A DNA stretch of 64,000 nt, from the NCBI GenBank assembly GCA_009869945.1, contig WIXG01000001.1, positions 906,416-970,415 on the forward strand, given 5' to 3'. Below the pieces are notes generated by a model. That model saw only the letters and a list, made by a program, of their open reading frames with translations. It was not told the DNA's origin and searched no databases. The stretch's first letter is position 1; each line of letters opens with the position of its first letter. This document shows, in pieces, positions 11,036 through 25,600 of this stretch. The translations under genes were made by a program, and so were the position numbers. This DNA comes from Mesaphorura yosii (lineage: Eukaryota; Arthropoda; Collembola; Poduromorpha; Tullbergiidae).

Positions 11036-12477
11036 ATTAATTAAGCAATGCAAATAAATGCAAATGCACAAGTAAGTGAGTTTGCTCGGAGCTAAACACT
11101 AATCACAGTCATAATCAAAATGGGATTACAATCCACAGTGTGTATTCAATCAGCGTGCGTATTGTTGCGTGAACTATTGTAACGTATTAAACCATTCTCG
11201 CCTGTCAGTTTAAGAATACCATTTATGGACTAGAGCTTTTTTTCAATAAACTCATTAAAATCTGCACCGTTTGTGACAACCTCCGAATTCTTTTACCGTC
11301 TGCTCATTCATTTGAACGTGATGGACCCAAAGTTAAATCAGTCCAAACTTTGATCCCAAGCTTGGGTTTCACCAGTCATCTGGTGTAAAACCTAACACGC
11401 AAAATTGGGATTTTGTTCAATTGTACGGAAAACTCTTACGACTTTTAAACTTGTGACATAACTGCAGCTTTCTTCCAACTCTTATCAACTTGGAATTGAT
11501 CATTGGTTTTGCGGATCGTCAGTCATTCAAGTAGAGTCCTATCGAAATAAATGTCTAGGTACTTTTAACTGGATCAGAGCAAAATTCGTCGACTGTTCCT
11601 GTCATTGCTTAAGATTGCCTAAGAGTCGCCAAATCAATCGCCTTTCGGCATTCTTTAGTTAGACCCCATCAAATTGCTTGACCAGCACAATGCAACAATG
11701 ACAAACAAAAACAGAATTAATTTCGTCCATTGTTACATATTGGCCAAATCGTAATGAACATGTGCTAGCACAATTGGCATAAGTCAAATGAATGAGCGAA
11801 TTTTTGTCGCGTGAGCTTTACTCGCGACCCTAACAAACGTAAACGGAACGAGTTATGAACTTTCTTGGGCTCGAATGTATTCTGCTCTGGCACTAACCGG
11901 AACCACGTACCGGCGTACGAAAATTATGAAGTTGGTTGTTGGCAATTGGGAACAATTCCCGACACACGAGACTACGAACTCCTTTTATCCACTCCTCTTT
12001 CTCAGTGTGAGTTCAGCCTTTCTTTCATTGCGTTGGCTCGGAGTCTGTCATTGTGAATGTGAATGGATGCGCCGCGCTGAGCAAACGACCCAGCACAGAA
12101 TCTTGGTACTACCAAGCAGAAGAAAATTACTACTCTCGAGTCTCGAATCGGTCTTGAAAGTTGAAAGTCTCACTCACACAACTTTCTCATTCATATTTTA
12201 GACTCACAGTCGCTCTTTTCCCTTCTCGAGTTTCGACTCGCACCCGGTTAAGTGTTCCAGACTGTGCTTGTGTTTGGTAAACTGCTTTTCGTGTCAAGTA
12301 GGCGAAATGGCGAATTTAACGTGAGCGTGAGCGGTAATTACGCTTGTGATGAATAAAGCGAAAGGCTAACACGAACAAATTGTGAGTTAATCGAGGCTCA
12401 TTGCCAAGAAAGCGGGCAGGAGTGAAAAGTGAGTTTTGTTGTTTGAGGGAAATTCAGTTAATTCAAACTCAATCAAA
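11036..12477. other. Intergenic / upstream region of transporter first exon A
   Basis: The 1.4 kb between the I9 gene and exon 1A contains no domain-bearing open frame. The open frame at 11875-12201 lacks recognisable motifs. The stretch probably holds the promoter and 5' UTR of the first transporter isoform. Confidence 0.45.
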
Positions 12478-13687
12478 ATGCTTCATTATAAACTCAATCG
12501 GAGGCACACTTGGCCAGTAGAGCTGTACGACATTTCGGAAGAAGAAACCTCCACGAACAACGGCAATGAGGCTGGAAATGGGAAAAACGAAAAAGCCCAA
12601 AGCCATTTCATAAACATGGTGGATCTCGACCCAAGTAAAGGACCAGGACCTGGAGAAGTTCGTGCAGGAGTGCGTGAGAGTGACCATAAATCAAACGCAG
12701 TGCGGACAAACGGGCCATCGTCGTGCTGTTGTCATCATTATAAAATTGAGCCTGGTCCGACTCCGGCTACGGTGGAAGTGTTGGCTGACTTGCTCACGTT
12801 GTCCCCGGTGCTGTCGAGTACCAGTCGCTCGAGTGCGAGTAGATTTGCGAGCCGGACATGCCCTTGTTCGTGTACATGTGCTTGTAATTCTTCGCCAAAG
12901 CTAAAGTCCAATAATAATAGTAATTCGCTGAATTCGCTCTCGAAACGACTTTGGGGAAGCAGAAGCAAACCCGTGTCCGTTTCTGAAGCGGTTCTAATGA
13001 ATAAATCATCGTCTTCGTCGTCCTCTTCATCTTTCACACGTCCATTTCACAATAAATTCAACTTCCTTCGTCGAAAACTGAGATCTAATGACAATGTTTC
13101 GGAAAAAACGTCCGCACCCACGCCTTCTGAACCCGAACCAAGCGCGAGTCCGATTTGCGTATCTGGAAAAAGCATCGAGGATGACTCCACGACAAGGAGT
13201 GACACTCCTTGCAATTATTGCGCGTGCCAATCTTCTTATAGTGCAAATACGAATAGCAATAGTAATTCGACGTCCTCTGATCATCATACCGACCACTGCA
13301 AAATGCATTGCCCTGCTAAACGAGCGACGGTCATGGCCACAGTCCTGAGCAATTCCAGTGCCAGTCCCCGACCACCTTACCGGACCCGCCCAGTGACGAA
13401 TAATGTGAACACAGTGTCCGGCACGAGAAAACGCGGCACGGCCACCACACCGCTGGAACTGCAGGTTCAAAGCACGGATCCAAACGGAGAGAACGTAAAG
13501 AAGATCATCACTCTATGGCAGAATTATTACCCGGAGGGTCACTGGGGCTGGATCGTCCTGTGCTGCGCTGTCCTCTGTCAGACGCTGCACCACGGCCTGC
13601 AGTTGGGCTTCACAGCCCTGAGTCTGGAGATTGAAAACAAATTTCGCAACACCGGATCAACAGCCGCGGCAGATCCAGCGTTTGTGG
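12478..13687 (+). CDS. Alternative first exon 1A of the transporter
   Basis: ATG 12478 has a good context (ATCAAAATG). The 403-residue segment is a long hydrophilic tail rich in Ser, Asn and Thr, with cysteine clusters SCCCHH (about residue 81), CPCSCTCAC (about 128), CNYCAC (about 245) and CKMHC (about 277), then the motif YYPEGHWGWIV and the first membrane helix. It ends at a GTAAGT donor. It has no similarity that I can see to the tails of 1B or 1C, so the isoforms differ in all cytosolic N-terminal signals. The clusters could be palmitoylation or metal sites; that is inference. Confidence 0.8.
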
Positions 13688-16600
13688 GTAAGTGATAAAC
13701 TTTGAAGTACTTCATAACACTTGTCCCATAAACATGCAGCATACACAACAAAAACGAGTTTTGGTTTCATTCCACACCAAGTAAAGGTGGTGGAGCATTC
13801 TTCCGCTCAATTTGCTGCGGATGTGAATTGTATGAAGTAGGAAGTGAGAAAATGCGCTATCTTTGACGTCTAATGAGCTTACATGGAAAGATATCCTACT
13901 CGGAGGCCATTGCTAATCATATACGGGTATGTTACACCGTGAAATAATCCGCAATAGTAACTTACATTCTTATGGATGAAACAGCCCTTTTGTACTTATT
14001 AGATTATTAGTTATTAGATGGCTTTTTTTGCATCGGATTTCAAAATTTTCAACGGGATCAAACGCATTTACATTCTTACATTCTGAATTCTCTGGTTCTA
14101 CCGTCGTATATGCACGGAAACTTTATCCGGCTTATTAACTACGTGTGCTAAGTTAACTTTTCCCGAGTTTTCGGATTTTTGAAGACAGGCCAACAATTGT
14201 ATGTCTCAGTTTATTGTCCCTGATTCCTGCAAAATGCGCTGGTCAGGGATTGGTCAATGCTGGATTAACAATTTATTGAATCTAATCCAAGTTTACAACT
14301 TGTCCAGACGAGCGTCTCGAGCTTTTGAATCCACGCATAAAATCGTATAACATTTGATTTCACGGATTTTGCGAACCAATAAAAAGCAGACCAGACAAGA
14401 ATCCGGTCGAGATGATGACGGATGACAATGACAAGCCAAAATCCCTGCAACGCAGCATATGCGCTGTGTTTACTTTACTTTACGCATTATTTAAGCTTTA
14501 AAGTCTTACGAATTTGCGAGAGCGAGACTATTTTCCTTTCTCGTTCGCATCGGCGTTTTCGTATCATTAAGCCATATCATGCCATAAATGGAGTGGGCAC
14601 AAAGCGTTGAAGAACGAAACTTGTACCTTTAGCCGATGACGCTGCTGTTGATTGAATACGAAGATAATCATTTTTGACAGACGACGCGGCCAAACCCAGA
14701 AGTAGTCGTTAGTCGTATTAACTCTGCAGGCCGTCGCTTCTGGTGATGGGAAAGATTGCCACATACGATAAAGACACTCAACAAGACGACGACGACTAAG
14801 TTGAAGACAAATAACTAATTATTATTGCTTAAAAAATTACGCCTGCATAAATCTTATTCGCTAATCCGAATCTGTTGCGTTCAATTCTTGTTCGTGCGTC
14901 GTCTTTGTGAGACGTTCGGCGAGTCATTTCTTCCACAATATTTTTTGCACTGCAGCTTCCAATTTAGTATTCCAAATGCGACGCGGAGTGTACGTGCTGC
15001 TTTTTCTGGCTCGGCCCAGAACGTCTTAATACGATAAATATGGTCATAGCCGTAGCCCTTAGTAAGCACAGCGTGGATTGAAAGTTTTAAGCTAGTCAAA
15101 TGCTTTCTTTCTCCCTCATCTACTGGCTGCGGCGTTTCCTTTGAGTATTTCGTTAACGACACGCCAAAATCGGCTTTGTCTCCCGTAATTAACGGATTAA
15201 GTGCCCAGTTTGCCTACCGGGCTAAAATTTAGCCATGAAATACAATTCGTGCGCAGATCCATAGCGAGGGCTTAAAAGCCTTACTCGACTAACTCGGCGC
15301 AATAATAGCTTGCGTTTATTATAACTAAACTTTACCCGACTGTAAAACACTTCACTTAAGACCGAATTTCCGGCCAGCAGCTAAATGACTACGCTCTTCG
15401 CCTGACCCGGATCGTCCAGACGGAAGCTTTCGAGTTTAGAGAGCAATAAAATGTCGAGTTCAGCGCACTGTACTGTTTGTCTCGACTCTGCAGCCTGGAA
15501 CTCGGAACTCAGAGACAGAAATTGGGTCATTATGAGCATGGAGTGTAAAATCCGTCCTGAAAATTCAAGCCAAGCGTAATAATTTAGCATAGAATTTGTT
15601 TTAGGTTTAAAGAACCATTCTCAATGAGAAAGTGTAGCTCAAGTGGTGGGTGGCAAAAGCTACAACATAAATAATTCACCAGAAATAATTCGACAGCGAC
15701 AACCAAAAATTCCTGAAGTAGGTTCTGACAGCCATAAATTGTTGCGAAAGTATCTTAAAATAATTTTGTCAACTTTTTAGTTTTAATTTTTGACATCTGC
15801 AGACGCGAACTGGCGAACTTCAACTTAACCCTGTCATAAAAACTCTTCTTTGTGGCCGCAAAGTTATTTTAGACGTGTACGTGTGCCGGCCCGAAGCCTC
15901 GACTCGAACTCGTACTCGAACTTTCTGCGTGCGTAATAAAAATACACAGCCTGGCACAAGATTTTCCGCACAGATAACATTCAGCATGATGTTCGCATAA
16001 CGCCATAACCATTAGTTTTATTTTACAACATCGCGTTCAGTTCTTGGAGCCGGTCTGAGTTCTATGCGCAGTGAGTGTCATTCAGTTTCCAGTCGAGCGA
16101 GAAGAGCTGAAAAGATCTTGCTGATCCCTCAAATATTGTACTCGCACGCGTAATAATCTGGCGTCCCGCGTACCAGTTAAACGGTTCATGACCGCGTGTA
16201 AATAAGGTTTGCTGACATTATAATGAGGTATTCAAAAACTATGGCTTCAAATCATGAGTCATCTATCATGAAGAAGGAGTCATGCGAGAACTATGGACTT
16301 TATCGTGTGCCCGGATCTTGCATAGCAAAAGATCCGATTTCCTGCTGCGAGCTTATCTCATCGACCAACTGAGCACTTCCGCAAAAGACAAGAACAGAAT
16401 GTCCTAATTTTATCACACGCACGTGCCACCACGCCACGTGCCACGGAATTAATATTACTCGAAGTTTCAAAACTTAAAACGTACAATTCTGGAGACAGAA
16501 GACAAAAAAGCCCAGAAGACTCGCCCATTGTCGATCTGAAATTCACAAGATGTCAATATTCGAAAAGCAAAACGACAAATCACATTACTTCTTCATTCGG

Positions 16601-19600
16601 GTTGATGTTGATGCAAACTTGTCATGACGCATGTCAGAGCTACCGACCACAAAATAATGATTGCTGTTGATGCGATGCACCGAAATGCAGCAGCTTCTTT
16701 CATCTTGCATCGAAACAGATTAGACATCTCAAACTCGATCATACTCTAGCCCAGCTCATGATGTGGGTGTCAATTTTCATTTTTGTGCTCATCATTTTCT
16801 TCTAGCATGTGTGTGTTGCGTGCTGCGAAAGAGAAGGCTCACTGCATTCGCCAACTTGTTCTCTGCGCAATATTTCTATAACATGGCGAATAATGTACTA
16901 TCGAATTTATGGACCAACTTCATTGTACGTATTTTAAGCAGCAAGTGTGTTTGACTTGAATTATGAATTGCGCGACGCAGGCGGGTGGATGCGAGTGGCC
17001 CCGAGAAATGACATTTAATGCATCGCTCGTCGTTTAAGGGCCATGCCGCGGTGATAAATTGTGTTGTGGGTTCAAGCCTCGAGAAAATTCCCACATGCGA
17101 TTCCTGAACTGGTTGTGTCCCCATTTTGGTCGAAAGTGATACAGAAGAGGGAAACCAGGTCAGGCTTATGATAAATTGAATTATCATTTGTAGAGAATTT
17201 TGAACTCATTTCATCATTTTGTGTCGTCGCATTCGTACGATTCCGATTTCTGATTTTAGGTTGCCGGGCTGCAAAAATAAACTAAACGCTGAATGCCGAG
17301 TCTCAATACGCTTCGTTCCAGGAATTTATTGTTTGCCTCAGACGCCAAGCTCAATACGCTTGAGCAACAACAAGAGCAAGGTACACAAAACACTAAAAAC
17401 ACACACATGGTGAAGAGCTCGGAGCTCTTGCGAAGGAAATGACAGCATAGGAATAGGAATCGTCTCATCTTTTCCTCAGAAAAGTATTGGCTATCAGTAA
17501 GTATGTAAGAGAACGCGAAAGTCTTTCTTGAAATTGAAACCATAATGGAATATTTATGTTTATATTGAACTCTTTTGTTCCAAATCCGATTACAAGATCG
17601 GATCTGTAAGGATGTAGTGTAGTCAGTAGTTGAGCGGAGAAATGTGCCAATGTGCGTGTGCGGGAAGGAAAATTGAGCGTTTAGACAAAAGACGAGTGCT
17701 AAGTGACGAACAGAAGCCCATGTTTAGGAAGACGACTTTTCAGATTTTCCTGTACTTGCTCAATTCTCCAAGTCACCTAGTCTTCATTGTTCCATATTTG
17801 GTGCCTTCGACTTTCACATGAGGACGCAAATTACTTGTCGCGTCATCGCGCTTTTTACGACAAGAGTGAAATTCGGATCGTTTTTGCTAGTAAAAATCAT
17901 TTTTTGGCAATCTTACACTTACAATCACACGGACTTACGGTCTCAAAACCCAGCCGTTCAGCCAGCCTGCCTGTCGAAACGTTTTTACTACTCTTTCAGT
18001 TACCCCATCGTAGACAGCGTGGAAATAGAAGAAGTGTTTTCGTGCGATATGAATAAATATGGGAGCAGTTACATGAATTATGACAACTTTTAGTGAAACT
18101 GGCTCCCGAATCTCCCCAAACCACATCATATTCTCGAGTAATAAACACTTTTACGGTTGACGGATTTAATAGGCGCATGAACACGAAAAATGTTTTACGG
18201 GTGATTGTGTTTTGAAGCGCGTCGCGTGGTTCGTGCGTCATGCATGGAGTCAACAAGCCCGTAAAACGCAAAATCTGGCCGTAAAGCCGTAAACTAATTT
18301 TCTCGTCATTGTGTGGTGCAGCGAGCTCACTCGATTCATGCCTTGACACTTTTGACTGAAACGAAGTGTCACGCGTTTTGGAGTAACCTAAGCCATTAAT
18401 TAGTTCCAGCACAGATTTTGCTGGAGTTGGCGAAAATTGTAAATTAGTTCAAGCAAAATGTCAAAAATGTCACTTTTGAGAAGCCCTCACTGCAAAACAA
18501 GTTCCATACATTAGCCTTTCTGAGCCACAAACACTGTTCGTCGCTAAATATCAATGCTAAATTGCTTTTCCGATAATTTCATCGTAGCAGAAATCTGACT
18601 TCACATTCCCCGAAATGTAGCCACACACCACACTACATAATAAATCATTCTCATAATAGCAACCGGAATAATAGCAAGACGAATGCACGATAAGGTAATA
18701 AATAATGACATGAAGCCCGTTCACTTTGCCCTTAGCAGAGAAAATCAGTGACAGCTTCAAAATACCTTGGAAAATAGCAGAGTATTCAACTTTTGCTGTT
18801 CCCGATTCGCTATTGCAGTTCGATTCCCCGCATTACGAGAAAGGGTTTAGTACTGAACTCTGGCAGCGCTGGCGAAAATCTCTACGTGCTGCAGGACAAA
18901 GATTCAGAGGTCTCGTGGCTCTAGGCTGATCCTTCTTTTAGTGTAAAGACAAATCCTGTGATGGCGCGCGGTTCTTTTACGTGAATTCGCGATTCGTGCA
19001 TGTTGTACTTGTGAAACTCGTAAGCGTACTTGAAATTTAACCCTAATTGGACCTACCCAGCACCGAAAGTTTCAATTTTCATACAAAAATGAACGGGACA
19101 TGGATTGCCATTCTTCCATTTTAGCATAGTTTCATTTAATATTCACTTTGATTAAGTTTTAAAGTACACGCTTCGCATGCACCAGGAGATTGGTTCGTAT
19201 TATTGACTCAAGACGACACTCAATTTGTCCTAAGCGAATAAATATCGTTATTGTTGTTTATTCACTGGTGCTGGCACTGGTCCACGTTCCATCATGGAAT
19301 TATGTGTCTACATGTTTTGTCAAATGCCTTTCATCAGTTACTTTTTTTTTAGTGCCGAGCTGTCCGCGACTTGTTAATTATGTTAGCACAAATTATGAGT
19401 TAATTTGGAGCTTGGCAACTGCAACTTCCATTATGTTGTCCGCAGGAATCTGAGTCAAAAATTATTACAAATGCATCGAAAGATTTCAATAAGCCCAACG
19501 AAATAAACATATTTTAGTTGATGCTCTTTCTTGTGACTTCTTTCCCTTCTTCAAGCACCGAATGCCAAATACGCCTCGAGAATCCTAACGAAGACGAATG

Positions 19601-22600
19601 CTCTGATTCACGTCATTCTTCTGTCTGTTCATACGAATGAATTTATCAACGCCATACAATGTCCCGCGTTGACTTGTTATTGGTTTACAATTCTGTCGCA
19701 TTGTCCTGCACTTTGATTCATTTCTGTTTACTTGTCTCATTAAACTCCTGAATGCAACAAAATTCGTTTCGATTTTATTGGCAATCTTATTTCATTCACA
19801 TATTTCATGTCACTGATTGTTTTGAACCGAAGCTACTCGTCATGATTTGTACTCTTTACCCACTGCGTCTAGATCCTCCTCGATAGTCGCTCAGCGAAGC
19901 TGTGCTGCAATCTCCTCTCTTGACCAGTCGAAGTCCTATTGAATTGCAAAAACAAGGGTAAGACAAGTTTCTGCGAACCAGGGCAAGGCAGAGGTCAAAG
20001 GTTGCTTGCTGTTATAAATTCCAGCTCCCAAAGTCAAGTACATGACTTACGTTTATTCCGCTGCTTTGCGCAGTCAAATCTGCATTGATTCTTGTATGTG
20101 ACTCCATTGCTGGCGCAAATTTTCTCGTCCCCGCTGGGACAGGAAAGGGCGCAACTGGGGGCTCGGGGTGGGAGCGTGGCCGTCAGTTGCTGTCCAATAG
20201 ACACCAACAAATGCATTAAGGTTAAGACACTTCTGTTAAATCATTGCCTGTGAATTGGCTAACCTGTGACTCGGCTGGTCGGGACCCTACGCACAGAATC
20301 ACGGCGACAGCGATGAGAAGAGAACAGATTAATTTCACGTCGGCCATCACGACGATTCTTAGCTAAAGGTCCGAAAGGTTTTCAACTAGAGGAGAGTCGA
20401 GTCGAAGTAGTACGAGTTGTAAAGAAGGACGAAGACGAATGACGAATGACGCGACGATTCCTGATGTGATCTTGCAAGAGTAGGGCCAAAGATATTCATA
20501 ACAGACAAGTCACGATTTCTTACACAATACCGTCCGTGTACGTTATTAATTTCAAAAGTACCTAAAAGATCTCGTACAGATCTTAATGAGTGTAATTAGC
20601 ATTTTGTGCATAGTTATGCTCTGGTCGTGCTTGGCACTTCATTCCTCCGAGACGCAAAACGCGACTTAAATTGATTTTAATGAAATGCGGTTTTGTATTG
20701 GACTTTGCCGACTTCGCGCTTGAGAGTAACAACAAAAACCTACAAACGAATGCCGTCATGTTTTGGGCGATGTGTCCAGCAATTGACTAACCGCACGACG
20801 GTCTTGCGCGAACGAAGATTTAAATGCTTTCCATAAACAAGTGATTAATTTCCTTCAAATCTTGGTTTAGACAAAGTATGCAAGTGCAAAGTCAAGTTTG
20901 TGTAACGTCGGGGTTCATACATTGCGAATTACGAGTCAAAGAACTTTCAAAATTGTACCAAATCAATTCAGGTCCTTTCATCCTCGCCTGGGAAGAGCAA
21001 AGCATCAAACTCATAACTTCCAACCTCGTAACTGTCCTTTCACAAAATTGGGACCAAGTTTCTTATTTTATTGCAAAGTTTATTCTTGTCGTGGCTGGCC
21101 ATCGAGTTGTTCTCGTGCTCTCGTCTCATGTGAATTTATCAAAGAGAGTTCTTGTCAACATCACGACGAACGAGCAGAACACACCGAGCCGCAGACTATG
21201 ATAGCTGGCGAACAATTGAATTTCTTTCTGCAGCTCTGACTCTGATTCTGCTGGGAATAATAACAGCAAAGTTTTTAATAACTTGTCGTATAACCATAAT
21301 AGGAATATTATTATGATTATTACATGTCCAATAAACTAATAAACTTACAATCATAAGAATGTCAAGAAATGATGATGTGCATTGCACTCTGAAAGCAGAC
21401 GCACAAAAGATGCGGACGGATTGGATTGCGGTGCTTTCCTCTTGTGAATGAAAGTCTTTTATTATTGTGGCGCTGGCTGCGGCCTGTCTGGCCTGCTACA
21501 AAGATGAGATTCAGAACTTTTAATCAAGCATGAATCCGTCCTTCTTCAGTCTTCTTCGTCTGCCGTCCTGGGAGCCCGAGCCTGAGATCAAACTGACGCT
21601 GAGTTGAGCTACCTTACTTTTTCAATTCCCGCAAGATTCTACCTCTTCGCCGGATCGAGAATCTCGATTCCCTTCACTGACTACTGGCAGCGTCCTTAGC
21701 GGTTCTGTTGCATAATTTCAGCACTAATCGAACGGATTTAAAGCACGCCAAGAGTGATTCATGGCGTTTTTTCAAGTGATACATTTCTCACCCAGCCACA
21801 CACTTGCGTAATAATTTCTCAAGACGCGCAGAATTGCCACGAAATAATCTTGTCGAATCCAAAGCAAATATCAACAACACGACGGCTCAGCAGACGGTTA
21901 ACACCAACATTTGTGAATTCAGTCAAAGTCTCGTGTGTGTTTGCCCAAAGCTGACAAAACATTTATAAATTATTGTTGAATCTGAATTGGAAGCGAAAAT
22001 GTTGAAACTTGCGTACACATTCCGGGCGTAAATGCAAACATAAGGAAAAAAGTTGCGCCGGGGTAATATATTACGTACGAACCGATAAAAAACATACACG
22101 AGAAGCTGTAGTGAAAGGATTTGTGGAAAAAGTATCAAAATATTTGCCACACGCGTCCGCGTCAGAGCCCAAGTGCCGAGCAAAGTGTGGAAGTGGCTCT
22201 AAAAGCGTCTCTTCTCAGTCTCTGATCGTCTTCACTTCCTCTCGGAGGAAAAAAGTGCGTGAATTATTATATCGGGAAGTAATAAAAATAATCAGACAAG
22301 TTACCAGGCTGGATTAGTCGAGATTCAGAACCCGAGCGTGAGCATGCGTGCCGCTTTAGGCTTTGGACTTGGCTCAGTTCAGACGGCGTAGTGCGTTTTG
22401 TGAATCTGAAGTGAATTTAGCAATTTGGGTTGACTATTTGATCAAGTCGGTCATTGTAATTTGAAATTGGCACTAGCATTAACATTGGTTAGTATCTTCG
22501 TGGTAATCAAAGCAACGAGTATGTGTGATGCAAAAGGAAGCATGAAGAGAAGATCGAAGAAGGAACGTCTGAAGAATAAAACATGCGTGAATAATCTCTT

Positions 22601-25600
22601 GACTTGACTTGACGCATCTCATCTTGAATCTGTATTCGCATCTGCATCTGCATGTATGGAAGTTAATCGAATTCTCCTTACACACTATATACACGAAGAT
22701 GCCTTAACTGTTAAGACCCGACTCAGCTTGTTTTAAGAAGACGGACGGAGCGAAAAATGAAGAGATGATGCGACTTTGAGATTACAAGAAAAGAAGTTGT
22801 TGAGACGAGAGGAAACAATTGTTTGAGAAAAATAAAGGGTAAACCAGCCGAACTGCCGAATTTTGTCAAGTCATCCTGAAAAACAATGCATCATGGTGAG
22901 TGCAACCACTCAAGAGTGCAGTGCAGTGTAGGACATGTGTACGGCGAACAGGGACGGTCGAGACGCTGACGGGATGAATAATACGCGAGAAACTGTGATC
23001 TTTCACTTCGCAGGTTCCAATTGTGAACTCCTAAAGATATCGTTGCTGCCGCGTCCTGAATGTAAATTGAGAATGGCAATGAATAGACTGGAGTTGATTT
23101 AGTGTGGAATTCATTATGGAAAGCACTCCTAACGAAGATGAAGCAAAAGCTAAGAATGCCAACGTGGCCACCCTGACCGCTCAGTCAAGACTTGAAATTC
23201 CGTTTCCTGAAATGGACACGGATGAAGATGAGTCGGTCGTCGACCAAATTCCTGATACCGACTTGGAACGGCAAAGGCGGCGAGAAGTGCAACAACTCCA
23301 CAAGCAAATGATGATCAAGTACTGGCGATCCAAATCGCTGCCGGTGGCCACGTACCCACCGCACGTTCACTGTCAGCGACCACTGCCCGACACAGACGCG
23401 GACATCGACCTTAAGAATCTTCTCCGAAACATTTCCAAGGAAGATTCAGACCCAGAGCATCGAAATCTGGAGTTGAGTACAAGTAACACAAGCAAATCAA
23501 GTCACACTCTGAGTACAGGCACTGGAATCGGTGGCGGTGTAAAGAAGGCGAAGGAAATTAAAGCCGGTGCTGGAGTTACACGAGAACAGGTTGAAAACTA
23601 GCTTAAAAAAAGTGCCAGGCTTTTATTTCTGTGGGCAAAGGAACAAGCTTCGCTTACAGATAATTATTTCCACCAGATATCAGATCATTTTCATAAGCAA
23701 TTTCAATCCGACAATCACGCCATTTTCTCAGAATACTGTTTCTAGTTCATGCGCTTGTACGTGTTGCCCATTTTCAGACGAACCATAGAGTCAAGAAGTG
23801 ATTCAAACCGAATCTTCTGATACTTTATGCTAAAGTTGGATTTTCTTACATCAAATAAATGGCGTGAGGTATTCAGCCCGTGATTGAATTTGCTCACAGA
23901 ATAAATGCCTAATTAGCTTCCGCCGGCCGTAACTACGACGTGCCAGAAGAGTAATTGAGTTATCTACGGTTTAAGGACGCCAACGACGCCAAGAAGAAAT
24001 CCGACTGGCGAACTCTGCAACAGCATTACTATCCGGAAGGAGGCTGGGGATGGGTCGTCACTTTCTGTGCCGTCATTTCGCACGCACTCTGCCTGGGCAT
24101 TCAGCTCTCCCTCTCCAACGTGGTCGTTCAGCAGTTCCACAAAGGTTCGAGTTCCAGCTTGCCATTCGCACTTCGTACTCTTTTCCGGTAGCCAGAGCAT
24201 AAAGAAGCAGTTTTAGTCAATTATGATAAGAAATATGATTTCCGATTGAGTCCGCAGGCTTCAGATAAAAATGAAACTTTTGTGCTGTGTCGGGTCAGAA
24301 ATAATGACAAACGGACTCGCCTCGTGCTCATCAATAAGAAAAGTTTCAGAGGTTCAATCTTCCGAGCAATTTAACTCTTTCCTGCGTTTTATTGACCTCT
24401 CACAGTGTGGTCACTTGTTCTGGGCAAAAGAGGCCGATTTATATTCAGAGTGCGGTTGTGGTGGTGCGGTGCGGTGTCAGATTCTAAAACGGTACACATG
24501 CTTGCTACATTTATGGAACACATCGATTGAAGCGAAAGCCTTTTGAGCAAATTAATTCTTGGCAACTTTCCCCAAATAACAAAAAGTATCAATTTCTTTC
24601 ATCAGATAATTCTTTTCTGAGATCGCATTCCGGAATGATGCAAATATTTTCACTAATTTTGTAACTTGTCAAATCTGACTATGACGCATGGTGCTGATTT
24701 GGGCAAGTTTACTTCAGTTCTGCAAGAGAAAATCGTGCTTGTGGTGGGACGTATTAATTTCTTGCTCATGAACATTTTTGTCGTGTGTTCCTTCCTAATT
24801 TTCTACATGCGATGGTTTCGACTACAGACAAGACAAAACCATGAGGCCTTCCATGACCAAATAAGACATCATTAGTAGTCCATTTTGTAAGTGAACTCTG
24901 ATGTTGGCAGTCTATCTGAAAATACAACGTGTCAATTATCTGTCAATCATAAAAGGGAAACTACTTAATCTTCTTACCTGCATTGAGTCGGTCAAAGATC
25001 ATGCCAATGAATGCCACGACTTGGTTGGCTGGCAGGCGCATCAGAATTGATTTTGCTAATGCTATTCACTATTTAGGATTTGTATTTGCGGTTGATTACT
25101 GCATCGTGCAAGAACAAAACACTTTCTACATATTGGCAAGCGTTCAGTTACTCAAGACAATTCAATCTCGAGTTTTTACAATTCTCGTATTCAGTAACGT
25201 TTATACGTGGTCCTATTTTAATTTAGTAAATTCGCCCGAGCCGTATTTCTGAATACAAAACAAAATATTAGCATATATATTTGACAACACAATCCCACCA
25301 AAATGAGACATATTCCCGCAATTGCCGCCACAATATAAAAACGTTTACTTTGAAATGTAGCGAAACTTGTCGAGTTATTGAAAACGATTGCGACACAATG
25401 CACGGCCCACGGCGGTCTACGGCGTAGTAAGCCAGTTTTATGACTATCTTTATTGCAGCTATTAACTCATCTTACGCGGGCGGGCGTCGGATGAATGGAG
25501 TACGGGCCTTAGGCAAATCATAAAAATGTGGCACATCAAAATCGTAAAGTCTTACCACATGTAACCCAAATATTGCTCATCCACCACTGCAAAAATCTAT

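Noticed and set aside
12738-13470. Several minus- and plus-strand frames inside exon 1A
   Set aside because: Shadows of the Ser/Cys-rich first exon; composition reflects codon complement, and the transporter frame runs on into the first helix.
17060-17090. GGGTTCAAGCCTC resembling a tRNA T-loop
   Set aside because: No matching acceptor stem, anticodon arm or box A at the right distance.
20410-20460. Short repeats of GACGAA/GACGAATGAC upstream of the Kazal gene
   Set aside because: Only a few imperfect units; too short to call a satellite or CRISPR array.
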